From assembly GCA_002307215.1 (NCBI GenBank), contig DBTU01000029.1, forward strand, positions 1 to 46,982: a stretch of 46,982 bases of DNA, written 5' to 3'. Source of the DNA: Lachnoclostridium sp. UBA1308 (lineage in GTDB: Bacteria; Bacillota; Clostridia; Lachnospirales; Lachnospiraceae). Numbering within the stretch: position 1 is the first letter of the stretch; each line of letters begins with the position of its first letter. The position numbers and the translations under genes were made by a program. Under the pieces are notes generated by a model. The model saw only the letters and a program-made list of their open reading frames with translations, was not told where the DNA came from and searched no databases. This document shows, one piece after another, positions 22,885-30,705 of this stretch.

Positions 22885-23493
22885 TTAGGGACGCTCCGTT
22901 TCTGCCGGCTGTTTCTTTTTACGACTCAACTTATGTATGGTGATAAAGTTCTCAACCTTCTTCGTAGGAACACCGAAATAGTCTGCTATCTCAGGGGACT
23001 TCATGCCTTGGTCGACATACATTTTCCTGACGGCTTCCTCGGTCATATTCTCCGGATACTTCTTGCGGTTGTCTTTCTTTTCTGGCTGCTCAATCCTCTT
23101 AGCTTCCTCCTGAAGGATCTCGGTTAGCTTGTCCTCCACAGGATCAGGTGCAAGTACGACTTCCTTAAGCTTATCCAGGTCGACGCTACCATCTAAACGA
23201 AACATAGGCAATATCGGCTCCGGATCTCGAATTCCGAGAAGCTGCTCAAGCTCTGCCGTTTTATCATCTCTAAAATTCATAATAGCCACTAATCCAAGCT
23301 CCCTAATGACATCATGCTTCTCGGGATCTACAACATCGTCAATATGTACCGTTCCGCAGCCTACCACATAAAAACAGATTTTACCTCCCTTTATTTTTTC
23401 TATGGTCGACTCAGCGTCCTGTATCTGGTCCGCTAATCTTAATTCCGTTTCTGCTTTAGCTCTTGCCTGCTCTAATAATTCCTTACTGTTCAT
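22885..23493 (-). CDS. Phage protein with C-terminal helix-turn-helix, unknown function
   Basis: 202 residues. The N-terminus is a charged helix (MNSKELLEQARAKAETELRL). A compact alpha/beta part holds KGGKICFYVVGCGTVHIDDV. The C-terminal 60 residues contain YPENMTEEAVRKMYVDQGMK followed by SPEIADYFGVPTKKVENFI, a helix-turn-helix of the homeodomain-like type, and a basic tail (KLSRKKKQPAETERP). It is likely a DNA-binding early/middle protein. It has a clear AAGGAGG start and lies at the boundary where the opposite-strand DUF4145 gene begins. Confidence 0.7.
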   Translation of the reverse strand: MNSKELLEQARAKAETELRLADQIQDAESTIEKIKGGKICFYVVGCGTVHIDDVVDPEKHDVIRELGLVAIMNFRDDKTAELEQLLGIRDPEPILPMFRLDGSVDLDKLKEVVLAPDPVEDKLTEILQEEAKRIEQPEKKDNRKKYPENMTEEAVRKMYVDQGMKSPEIADYFGVPTKKVENFITIHKLSRKKKQPAETERP

Positions 23494-23516
23494 TCAAATT
23501 CCTCCTTATGTTTTTG

Positions 23517-23545
23517 TTGTTGTTTATTTGCATTTATGGTAATAT
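23517..23545 (+). promoter_or_regulatory. Sigma-A-like promoter for the DUF4145 gene
   Basis: TTGTTG (23517-23522), a 17-base spacer and TAATAT (23540-23545) lie in the 74-base divergent gap. They drive the plus-strand gene beginning at 23568, with AAAGGTGG as its ribosome binding site. Having its own promoter, opposite to the surrounding early operon, is typical of a moron. Confidence 0.55.
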
Positions 23546-23567
23546 TTAGTAGAAAGGTGGTGTCATT

Positions 23568-24248
23568 ATGTCTGGTTTTCAATGCCCTTATTGTTCTCAT
23601 GCCATGTCTATATCAAAAGATACATATAGCGAAAGATACAATTCTTTCGAATCTGACAGGGGGATGCATTCCACTGGATTAAATTTTGAATATGACGATT
23701 CGTGTATTGAGCTTAAGTATTACAAATGTCCTCATTGTGAAAATGTAACCGTATTTGCTGTAGGTCTTGGCGTTAATGTTAAAATGATTAATATGCCTAT
23801 AAAGCCTACTTCTTCCGCCAAGCAGTTTCCTGATTATGTTCCTATCGCTATACGTCAAGATTATGAGGAAGCTTGTGCCGTTTCTATTTTCAGCCCAAAA
23901 GCTTCTGCCACCCTTGCTAGGCGATGTCTGCAAGGAATGATCCGAAATTTTTGGGAAATTGATAATCCAATTCTTTATAATGCAATCAATGAACTGCAGG
24001 GCAAAATACCTGCCACTCAATGGAGAGTCATTGATGGCGTTCGTAGAATAGGCAACATCGGTGCTCATATGGAAAAAGATATAGATTTAATTGTTGATAT
24101 TGATTCGCACGAAGCCGAAAAACTTATTAAGTTGATTGAACATCTATTAGAGCAGTGGTATATTAATCGCCATGATCAAGAAGAGTTATATGGAGATATA
24201 ATTGGTATTGATGAATCAAAACAATCACAACGCCACAATTCCAATTGA
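23568..24248 (+). CDS. Zinc-ribbon + DUF4145 (HEPN-like) protein, putative moron/defence gene
   Basis: 226 residues. Cys 6/Cys 9 (CPYC) and Cys 54/Cys 57 (CPHC) form a zinc ribbon. Residues about 85-200 are the helical DUF4145 domain, with IRQDYEEACAVSIFSPKASA, then LARRCLQGMIRNFWEIDN and a GVRRIGNIGAHMEKDIDLIV core. DUF4145 belongs to the HEPN superfamily, and R160-x6-H167 fits the RX4-6H nuclease motif. HEPN proteins often act as RNases in abortive infection, toxin-antitoxin and restriction loci. The gene is on the strand opposite to its neighbours, has its own promoter and meets the methylase gene tail to tail. The domain call is solid; a defence role is inference. Confidence 0.88.
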   Translation: MSGFQCPYCSHAMSISKDTYSERYNSFESDRGMHSTGLNFEYDDSCIELKYYKCPHCENVTVFAVGLGVNVKMINMPIKPTSSAKQFPDYVPIAIRQDYEEACAVSIFSPKASATLARRCLQGMIRNFWEIDNPILYNAINELQGKIPATQWRVIDGVRRIGNIGAHMEKDIDLIVDIDSHEAEKLIKLIEHLLEQWYINRHDQEELYGDIIGIDESKQSQRHNSN

Positions 24249-24256
24249 TATATAAA

Positions 24257-25027
24257 TCAATAATTCATCCACAGCACTTCTGTCCTCGGCAAACTATTCT
24301 CTGCTCTGGCCGGAGTGCTTATCTTTCGCCATCCCTGAAGGTAGTCATTGTATAAGCTGCTATCATATCCGGAAAGCATCACCGGACCAGTATGTAATAA
24401 AAGCGTCTCGAGTAATTCAACATGATCCTGGTCAGACATTTCATGCCGGTACTGCTTGCGACCTCTGGTGCTCATGACATACGGCGGATCTGCGTAAATC
24501 AGCACATTATCATGATTAAATGCCTTAATCAGCTCCACAGCCGGTTTATGTTCAATCTGCACCATCTTAAGTCTCTGAGCTACATTCGTGATAACTTCCG
24601 GAAGGTCGTTCCAGTATCGAACCGCATAAGCTGCTTCTCGACCGTATACATCTTTCTTCCAACCACATTTTTCGCATACCCGGAAGCCGTGTCCCATTCC
24701 GGAGCGAATAAGGAAGTTCTTTGCTCTCTCAATGTCTGATAGCTCCTCTGAATTATCCGGAAAGGCATTGTTATATTCCTGCCTGGCATAGGGAGTAAAT
24801 ACAATCGCTTGTATGAGATCGTCTTTCTTCTCTCTGATAACCATGAAGAGGTTAATCACATCATTATCCAGATCATTGATGGTCTCTATCTTGGATGGCT
24901 CCTTGTTGAAAAGGATTGCTCCTCCACCGAAGTATGGCTCTAGGTAGCTGTGATGCTTTGGTATCTGTTCAATTATCCACGGTGCTATGCGCTGCTTCGA
25001 ACCGGGATATCGTAGTAGTGTTCTCAT
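24257..25027 (-). CDS. DNA adenine N6-methyltransferase (Dam/D12 class)
   Basis: The start is set at ATG 25027 (MRTLLRYPGSKQRIAPWIIE), with AGGAGG five bases upstream and an ATGA overlap with the upstream gene; the longer frame has no site. The product is 256 residues. PYFGGGA (31-37) is the S-adenosylmethionine motif I and DPPY (180-183) the catalytic motif IV. A Cys pair in CEKCGWKKDVYGRE (118-131) lies in the target-recognition region. It methylates adenine, probably GATC-like sites, to protect phage DNA from host restriction or to modulate expression. No partner endonuclease is seen. Confidence 0.93.
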   Translation of the reverse strand: MRTLLRYPGSKQRIAPWIIEQIPKHHSYLEPYFGGGAILFNKEPSKIETINDLDNDVINLFMVIREKKDDLIQAIVFTPYARQEYNNAFPDNSEELSDIERAKNFLIRSGMGHGFRVCEKCGWKKDVYGREAAYAVRYWNDLPEVITNVAQRLKMVQIEHKPAVELIKAFNHDNVLIYADPPYVMSTRGRKQYRHEMSDQDHVELLETLLLHTGPVMLSGYDSSLYNDYLQGWRKISTPARAENSLPRTEVLWMNY

Positions 25028-25239
25028 ATGGCCTCCTGCGGTAAAATTTCGAATGACTCTGATACGGTACCGCCTTTGCAATGCACCATGGGATTTTTTA
25101 CGTACGGAAGATGAGGAAATGTTATCATTTCAACCGCGCGTATAATATAATCTCCTTTGCTATCTTCACCATCGGAATCATCCCAATCCCGATCAAAATC
25201 ATATATCTTTGCTTTTAATGGCTTATTAATATCAATCAC
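25024..25239 (-). CDS. Small phage protein of unknown function (71 aa)
   Basis: 71 residues (MIDINKPLKAKIYDFDRDWD, then DSDGEDSKGDYIIRAVEMIT). It starts with GTG 25239, preceded by AAGGAGGTACATAA, and its end overlaps the methylase start by four bases. The first half is acidic, the second contains HLPYVKNPMVHCKGG. No domain is recognised. Its start codon forms a GTGA overlap with the corrected frame of the upstream poly-G gene (stop TGA 25236-25238), indicating a translationally coupled cassette. Confidence 0.65.
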   Translation of the reverse strand: MIDINKPLKAKIYDFDRDWDDSDGEDSKGDYIIRAVEMITFPHLPYVKNPMVHCKGGTVSESFEILPQEAI

Positions 25240-25411
25240 TTATGTACCTCCTTCTTCCAACATCGGTTATGTACAAAGCAGTACCCCCCCCCCGACTGGT
25301 TTTGACTGCTTGGAACTCTTGTGCCTCTGCCTCCGACTCTGATATGTGCTCGAAACAGATTTTACAGAGTGAGCCTTTGGCTTTGGTGATTAGTTGCTTT
25401 GTGTACTCCAT
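25232..25411 (-). CDS. Small Cys-protein gene interrupted by a 10-G tract (apparent frameshift)
   Basis: As it stands the frame encodes 59 residues from ATG 25411 (MEYTKQLITKAKGSLCKICF), passing through a run of ten G (25284-25293) to end in TALYITDVGRRRYISD. If the tract were 8 or 11 G, the same gene would read instead YCFVHNRCWKKEVHK and stop at 25236. That alternative end contains a Cys pair matching the CKIC near the N-terminus, to make a CxxC...C...C zinc site, and its TGA would overlap the next start as GTGA. So the alternative frame looks ancestral. The tract may be phase-variable or an assembly error. Confidence 0.6.
   Translation of the reverse strand: MEYTKQLITKAKGSLCKICFEHISESEAEAQEFQAVKTSRGGGTALYITDVGRRRYISD
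25284..25293. repeat. Homopolymer of 10 C (plus strand) / 10 G (coding strand)
   Basis: This homopolymer stands inside a coding region where 8 or 11 repeats would restore a zinc-finger-like C-terminus. Such tracts are prone to slippage in replication and to miscalling in sequencing. Confidence 0.9.
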
Positions 25412-25418
25412 GGGTTCC

Positions 25419-27209
25419 TCATTTCTTCTTTTGGATATCCTTAAGATACTCCACTAATTCAGTCACGCTGGTGTCATAATGCGAATATCTGGTTTTATCT
25501 CCTTGTGAATTAAACACCTTTCCAACTAAGTGATAATATGCAGAGGTTCGGTTTTTGCGATTATATATATCCCATGAAACAAATTCATCAACTATTATGT
25601 ATGCCCCATCGATGAAGCTGAAGCGATAATAGGTGACATTTATATGCTCGTCCTTGTACCAGATGCCCCATTCTCGATAATTATTCAACCATTCTTGACG
25701 TTGATCATTATTTTTAAGGATAGGTAGCTCCGGTTGTACCGTTTCATCTTTTTCCAGCGCCACGTTTTCTAAATCACAAACCATGGAAGCTAAGGCGCAT
25801 ACTATCGTTTTTTGTCTCTGTAAAATAATTTCCGGTACTTTTTCAACCGCTATCATATCGCTGAGTTTGCGTTTCTGTTCATTGAGAAAGAACTGCGGAG
25901 AATATTCATGAACCACTTTTTCCGGTTCGGTCTGGATGATTTCGGCTTCTACGGTTTCAACCGGCTCAACCTCTCTTGGCTTCCATTTATCACCAGATAT
26001 GCAGTAATCATCAGCCGTATTATAATCACAACAGCCTTGTACATCATAACCACAGATATCGCATGGAAGACCTGTTTCAGTATCCATATCATTGGCAAGT
26101 GGTTCAATCTTTGGCGTCCAATAACACATCTTATCGTCGCATGTGTTGCAAGGCAATCCTCCGCCTGGGTCGATAATGCTAAATTCATCCGGTGTCATGT
26201 CATTATAATTGCAATTACTGCATCCTCTTTCCGGAATATCGCTGATATCGTTCTCGGATTCCGTAGTATCGTTCACGATTTCAGGTTGTTTATTAGCTTC
26301 ACGCTGCTTATTATGCCAATTGCGCCCGTAAAAGTTATAAATATCCTGGTCAACCTCACCAGCTTCAAACATCCATTTACTGTCCCCGTGAAATTCCTCG
26401 ACGCGGTATTGGTTTGTTTTAGCTTTATATTTTGCGTCATACTTACTATGACCGGTTCCGTCATCCCCGAAGCCAAATGAAAAGTCTATGTCTCCTCTTG
26501 ATACGCTTTGGATTGACTTCATGCTATAGTCATTCTTTTCAAGGACATACGAACTCATTTTGCAAATGGAATTACACATATCCTTAAGGACTTCGCAACG
26601 CGTCAGCCATTTTTCCTTATCAGAAATATCTGGTTCGACTTGCGCCGGCGCAACTTCTGGTTCCAAATCAACGATAAAATTACGTTGGCACCTGGCTTTC
26701 ACTGAACACAAATTGGGATTTGTCCATAAATCACACTTCCCTCCACCAAACTTACATTGTTTAAATTCCTGTTTCGACGTCGAAACACTTTTCTCCAGAT
26801 TCTTAATTTCCCTGATCTGTACCACCGTGGTTCCTTCGGTAACCTGCGTCAACTGCTCATCAGTCAGATAAAGCATTTCAGATAATTTGCTACATGAAAA
26901 GTCATTGTATTGATCCTGAAGAATAGGAGAATTGCCATCCTTAGAAAATTTATCATTAATACTCATAAACTTACTGGCCTGCGACTTACTAATACCAAAT
27001 TCGGATTGTGCCAACTCCCAGATGTTTTCATAACCGTCCTCGGTATACATTGCATTATCACGGATATGCTTTAAATAGTAACCTATGGCAATGAAGCTTC
27101 TGGTTGCGTTATTGATATTGTCTTTGATAAAGACCTTTACTTCTTTGTACAGTAGCTCCTTATACCACTCCGGATTACTGTCTATAACTTCTTGCAGTTC
27201 ATCACTCAC
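25419..27209 (-). CDS. Large Cys-rich early phage protein, multi-domain, unknown function
   Basis: The start is placed at GTG 27209 (MSDELQEVIDSNPEWYKELL), 7 bases after AGGAGGAGG; the upstream ATG 27233 precedes that site. The product is 596 residues. The N-terminal part (to ~150) is helical with FIAIGYYLKHIRDNAMYTED and a DNA-binding-like FGISKSQASKFMSINDKFS helix-turn-helix. Then come a Cys cluster (KQCKFGGGKCDLWTNPNLCS), a middle region with alpha/beta character, two repeated Cys cassettes (GGGLPCNTCDDKMCYW and TGLPCDICGYDVQGCC) and a C-terminal beta domain (WGIWYKDEHINVTYYRFSFI). It is likely a nucleic-acid-binding regulator; no enzyme motif is recognised. Confidence 0.75.
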   Translation of the reverse strand: MSDELQEVIDSNPEWYKELLYKEVKVFIKDNINNATRSFIAIGYYLKHIRDNAMYTEDGYENIWELAQSEFGISKSQASKFMSINDKFSKDGNSPILQDQYNDFSCSKLSEMLYLTDEQLTQVTEGTTVVQIREIKNLEKSVSTSKQEFKQCKFGGGKCDLWTNPNLCSVKARCQRNFIVDLEPEVAPAQVEPDISDKEKWLTRCEVLKDMCNSICKMSSYVLEKNDYSMKSIQSVSRGDIDFSFGFGDDGTGHSKYDAKYKAKTNQYRVEEFHGDSKWMFEAGEVDQDIYNFYGRNWHNKQREANKQPEIVNDTTESENDISDIPERGCSNCNYNDMTPDEFSIIDPGGGLPCNTCDDKMCYWTPKIEPLANDMDTETGLPCDICGYDVQGCCDYNTADDYCISGDKWKPREVEPVETVEAEIIQTEPEKVVHEYSPQFFLNEQKRKLSDMIAVEKVPEIILQRQKTIVCALASMVCDLENVALEKDETVQPELPILKNNDQRQEWLNNYREWGIWYKDEHINVTYYRFSFIDGAYIIVDEFVSWDIYNRKNRTSAYYHLVGKVFNSQGDKTRYSHYDTSVTELVEYLKDIQKKK

Positions 27210-27423
27210 TTGGAACCCTCCTCCTAAATTCATTCTCGATACACTCCAACAGATTCAGTAAATTCACATAACAGAGCTCATATGGATATCTCTGGTTAAG
27301 CTCTCGATATTCCTGCATCATTTCACCAGCATTCTCCTGGGTAAGCTGCTTCCGCCATTTAAGATAAAATCCATTGTAGACATCGTTCATTATCTGCTTT
27401 ACTGTCTCATGATCAGGTATCAT
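27202..27423 (-). CDS. Small helical phage protein of unknown function (73 aa)
   Basis: 73 residues, mostly helical (MIPDHETVKQIMNDVYNGFY, then LKWRKQLTQENAGEMMQEYR). It ends in the basic ENEFRRRVPSE. Its stop overlaps the GTG start of the Cys-rich gene by 8 bases, so the two are probably translationally coupled. No recognised domain. It follows RusA directly and is part of the replication/recombination operon. Confidence 0.65.
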   Translation of the reverse strand: MIPDHETVKQIMNDVYNGFYLKWRKQLTQENAGEMMQEYRELNQRYPYELCYVNLLNLLECIENEFRRRVPSE

Positions 27424-27425
27424 AA

Positions 27426-27824
27426 TTAAACCTCCAAATCCGAAATTGATATGTATATACCAGGTACCGCCGCCCAGAACTTCTCCGTTATCTCCGAAGC
27501 CACTAAAGCATCATCTTTCCAAAACTTTAAATCTGTCATGACGTCCTTAAGCATTTTCTGGAGATTGTCTGTATCAGGCCTAGTGGTTTTGTATTCCCCA
27601 TCCCAATGTTTCCCTTTCGGGAAACACCACTTTGTTACCAGTCTTACTGGCCCGGTATATTTATGCGCCGGCGCATGAGCTGCAAGATGTGCCGCAAGTT
27701 TCGCCCTGGCTGCTTTTAATTCAGTCGGTTCATAAAAGACCGGCTTGCCATTCACGACGTGAACTTGCTTTTCTTGATGAGTGACAGTCGGCGGGATCAT
27801 CGGGAGAAAGAATTCTGTTTCCAT
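27426..27824 (-). CDS. rusA: RusA-family Holliday junction resolvase
   Basis: The start is set at ATG 27824 (METEFFLPMIPPTVTHQEKQ), which overlaps the preceding stop as TGATG. The product is 132 residues. The family signature RPDTDNLQKMLKDVM (82-96) carries the catalytic Asp pair D84 and D86, and FWKDDALVASE (101-111) gives the third acidic residue(s). It cuts four-way DNA junctions to resolve recombination intermediates before packaging. Length and motifs are canonical. It clusters with the primase-helicase and the recombination genes. Confidence 0.94.
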   Translation of the reverse strand: METEFFLPMIPPTVTHQEKQVHVVNGKPVFYEPTELKAARAKLAAHLAAHAPAHKYTGPVRLVTKWCFPKGKHWDGEYKTTRPDTDNLQKMLKDVMTDLKFWKDDALVASEITEKFWAAVPGIYISISDLEV

Positions 27825-28087
27825 CAGTACCACCCTCTATATTTTTCCTCTACATTATCCGGCTCTCGAAAATCAACATTGTAATTGTCCGGAATTATGA
27901 GATTTTGTCTAAACGCCTCTCCCATATCCATCCATGCATTTTCGCTTTCAACGAATGTATCATAATCTTTGATATATTCCGATGAACAATCACCATCCTC
28001 AAAATAAACGATCATTTCTCCTAACCCATGCGTATTAAATTTATCGCTATATCCAACTGATCCAGTATTTTTATTTTTTACCTTCAT
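27824..28087 (-). CDS. Small phage protein of unknown function (87 aa)
   Basis: 87 residues, acidic (MKVKNKNTGSVGYSDKFNTH, then GLGEMIVYFEDGDCSSEYIK). SGYSDKFNTHGLGEMIVYFEDG suggests a small beta-barrel; the C-terminal part is helical with REPDNVEEKYRGWY. No known domain is recognised. A purine-rich GAGTGAAGAGCT precedes ATG 28087. It lies at the edge of the repeat array and is translationally coupled to rusA. Confidence 0.65.
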   Translation of the reverse strand: MKVKNKNTGSVGYSDKFNTHGLGEMIVYFEDGDCSSEYIKDYDTFVESENAWMDMGEAFRQNLIIPDNYNVDFREPDNVEEKYRGWY

Positions 28088-28164
28088 AGCTCTTCACTCC
28101 TTTAACGTGTGAAATTAATTTGATTTTGAAAATAAAATCTTTGTCAAGGAAAGGGAAAGTAGTT

Positions 28165-28188
28165 GTTGTGCGTCAGCATTCGCACAAC
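28165..28188. repeat. Hairpin GTTGTGCG-N8-CGCACAAC beside the repeat array
   Basis: A perfect 8-bp inverted repeat with an 8-base loop, standing between the 87-residue gene and the repeat array. It may be a terminator-like or replication-related structure; there is no T-run on either side. Confidence 0.5.
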
Positions 28189-28207
28189 TTCTTTTCCTCT
28201 TGACCGT

Positions 28208-28490
28208 GAGGGAAAGTGAAACGGAATATATATTTATATATATAGCATTTTCCCTGACAGGGAAATTCTCGGTAATTACCGTGTTTTTCCCTCTGAGGGA
28301 AATTCTCGAAAATCACCGACTTTTTCCCTTTGTTACATTTTTTTCCTTAGAGGGAAATTCTCGAGAAATCGTTCGACTTTTTCCCTTTGAGTAAAATATT
28401 GTAACAGATTGTAATTCTCGGTGTTTTACCGACTTTTTCCCTAAGAGGGAAATTGATAGGGAAACTGTTTCCCTTCGAGAATTTCCCTCT
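28208..28490. repeat. Iteron-like array with adjacent AT-rich tract, candidate replication origin
   Basis: Five to six imperfect copies of a unit reading GGGAAATTCTCG-(N)10-ACCGACTTTTTCCCT occur at about 28258, 28295, 28350, 28410 and 28445, with a diverged one at 28208. The inner parts are themselves inverted (AGGGAA...TTCCCT). A strongly AT-rich stretch (28227-28246, alternating T and A) lies on one side, as a DNA-unwinding element would. The last copies enter the 3' end of the primase-helicase gene (stop at 28489). No credible gene is present between 28088 and 28488. Confidence 0.7.
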
Positions 28491-30705
28491 ATTTTTTGCC
28501 TACGTTACCCTCGTCAATCCAGTAACCACCATGCTCCTTAATCCTATTTCTTACAGTCTTATCCGTTATTCCCATGTACTCTGATAGATTCTGAACGGTA
28601 ACCTGTCCATTAAATCCACAGGCTTCATAAGCTGTTTCAATAGCGGCTTTACGTTCCTTCACACCATCCTCGGGTGTTTTTTTCTTTTTGAAGTTGCGTT
28701 GCCATGATTGTTTCTCGCCATCTGCTTCAACGTCTTTCAGACTTCCGATGCGGTCTACATGATGTACCGGGTAGTCAAACCATAGGTTAACAGGATCAAA
28801 CTTAGGGAACTCTCTTAAAGTGCCTTCAATGCGCCATGCTGTACGCTGTTTTACGGATATTTCAGCTGTGGATATATCTTTCTGCATTGCCTTGTAATCC
28901 TCTAACCTCATGATTTTCTTACACTTTTCTGTCAATACATTTTGGTTGCAGAGATCATCTTGAGATATTTTGTCCTCATAATCCGGTACCAGCATATCAA
29001 GCCATTTTTCACATACACGGCATACAGATTTATTAATTTCCTGCTTGGTCAAGACTTCACTTGTTTCGAGCTCAATCAGATCTAGTAGTGCATCCGGATC
29101 TCGGGCAAATACTCCAGAACCGGATGCTCTGTCCATACTTTTCTTACCGCCCTGTCCGCCTTTTGAATGATGATGGCAATAGATAACTGCACAGCCTAAT
29201 TCCGTACATACCTTATCAAACTGATTACAGAAATGAGCCATCTGATCTGCGCTATTCTCATCACCGGTGATAACCTTATAAATGGGATCAATGATAATGG
29301 CTATGTAATTCTTCTTGGTAGCTCTGCGAATCAATTTAGGCGCTAATTTATCCATTGGTACCGACTTACCACGTAGGTTCCAAATATCAATGTTATCAAT
29401 ATTATCAGGAGCCCATCCAAGGGCAGTATACACATCCTTAAAGCGGTGAAGACAGCTCGCCCGGTCAAGCTCCAAATTGACATACAAAATCCTACCTCTA
29501 GTGCAGTACCAATTCAGCCAATTACGCCCCTCTGCAATCGCACAGCACATTTCAATAAGTGCATATGACTTACCTGCCTTAGAAGGACCTGCAAGCAACA
29601 TTTTATGTCCCTGTCTTAATAGCCCCTCAATAAGGGAAGGTGATAAATCCGGAAGGCTATCCCATACCGAAGCCATGCTTTCAGGCTCCGGTAGATCATC
29701 GTTTACTCCTTCAATCCATTCCTTCCAGTCGTTCCAACTTTCTTTGCCGATGTTGGTATCAATTAGAAATTGCTTCTGTCCGCCGCGCATAATGCCGGGC
29801 ATCCGGGACAGTCTGGAAGGATTTTTATTCTGAGTATCGACTTTGAGCCCATTTTTCTTGCAGACGTCATAAAGGTAATCAACTCGCTTGCGGTATTCGT
29901 CATAATTGGCGGCCTCAATCTTTACTATTGCGTGAATGCTTTTCCTACCGGAATGGACCATACATGCAACCGGAAGATCTAATTCTCTAATGATTGCGTT
30001 TTGCTTATCAATGTCGGTATCATCAGACTCAACAAGTGCATAGCGAAATTCTGTTACATTTTCATTTTTTACGCCTTTACCGTCCAGTGGGTTAAATCGT
30101 ATCCATGCCCCTGACTCAGGTTTATAATCACCAAGTACAGACCCAATATCTCCGTTGCACTTATTTAATCGCTGAATGAGTTCTCCTGCCGTCCTATCCC
30201 AGTTACCCTTGGTAGGCAGGTATTTTCCGTCCTTTTCCCAACTCTCTGTTACATACCCAACGTTTTCAGCTGCCTCAAACAGTGTTTCAAGATATTTTAC
30301 TAATTGTCCAACAGGATCCCAGTTATCATTCGGCTCTGCGATTTCTCTTCCTTCAAGCCATCCCTTATCAACAACGACTGAATCCTTCGGGCCTATGATA
30401 TCATCCCATCCGATTTCATGACTGTTTGTGCTATAATATTCGGGCTCCCAACCATTGTCTTTTGCCATCTGTACAATTGTTCCGGCTGTAACCGGAGTTG
30501 CGGTTCCACGAAAGCTATCCCACTTTTTAAAGCATTCTCCGGAATGATATCGCTTTGTGTCTCTGTGGCTCCAGTCCTCCCAGTCAGAAGCAGTATAACC
30601 GGCTTCCTTAAGAGCCATCCCTACATTAACCCACTCCTGATAATCAAGCATGGACGGGTCTATGTATTCTAATAATTCAGTTAATACATATTTTTGGTCT
30701 GTCAT
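28489..30705 (-). CDS. Phage primase-helicase (PriCT_2 N-terminus, RepA/AAA_25 ATPase)
   Basis: 738 residues. Residues about 1-85 form a PriCT_2-type domain (MLDYQEWVNVGMALKEAGYT, then DWEDWSHRDTKRYHSGECFK). Residues about 215-320 resemble an archaeo-eukaryotic primase-like core, with YALVESDDTDIDKQNAIIRE and a basic NPSRLSRMPGIMRGGQKQF. Walker A is GPSKAGKS at 373-380, followed by ILYVNLELD, a Walker B near IAIIIDPIYK and HHHSKGG, typical of hexameric RepA/DnaB-like helicases. The C-terminal 50 residues contain a helix-turn-helix (LSEYMGITDKTVRNRIKEHG). It opens and primes the origin, which is probably the array just downstream. Confidence 0.9.
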   Translation of the reverse strand: MTDQKYVLTELLEYIDPSMLDYQEWVNVGMALKEAGYTASDWEDWSHRDTKRYHSGECFKKWDSFRGTATPVTAGTIVQMAKDNGWEPEYYSTNSHEIGWDDIIGPKDSVVVDKGWLEGREIAEPNDNWDPVGQLVKYLETLFEAAENVGYVTESWEKDGKYLPTKGNWDRTAGELIQRLNKCNGDIGSVLGDYKPESGAWIRFNPLDGKGVKNENVTEFRYALVESDDTDIDKQNAIIRELDLPVACMVHSGRKSIHAIVKIEAANYDEYRKRVDYLYDVCKKNGLKVDTQNKNPSRLSRMPGIMRGGQKQFLIDTNIGKESWNDWKEWIEGVNDDLPEPESMASVWDSLPDLSPSLIEGLLRQGHKMLLAGPSKAGKSYALIEMCCAIAEGRNWLNWYCTRGRILYVNLELDRASCLHRFKDVYTALGWAPDNIDNIDIWNLRGKSVPMDKLAPKLIRRATKKNYIAIIIDPIYKVITGDENSADQMAHFCNQFDKVCTELGCAVIYCHHHSKGGQGGKKSMDRASGSGVFARDPDALLDLIELETSEVLTKQEINKSVCRVCEKWLDMLVPDYEDKISQDDLCNQNVLTEKCKKIMRLEDYKAMQKDISTAEISVKQRTAWRIEGTLREFPKFDPVNLWFDYPVHHVDRIGSLKDVEADGEKQSWQRNFKKKKTPEDGVKERKAAIETAYEACGFNGQVTVQNLSEYMGITDKTVRNRIKEHGGYWIDEGNVGKK

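Noticed and set aside
24257..25027. Restriction-modification system
   Set aside because: Only the adenine methylase is present; no endonuclease gene is found beside it. The DUF4145 gene next to it is divergent in function and orientation and is not a nuclease of a known restriction type.
28200..28394. Plus-strand frame across the repeat array
   Set aside because: Its sequence is just the translated repeats (LFPF/FFPL patterns) and it lacks a ribosome binding site.
28208..28490. Possible CRISPR array in the repeat-rich gap
   Set aside because: The repeats are imperfect, have variable spacing, contain internal inverted arms and lack spacers of uniform length; there are no cas genes. They fit iterons better.
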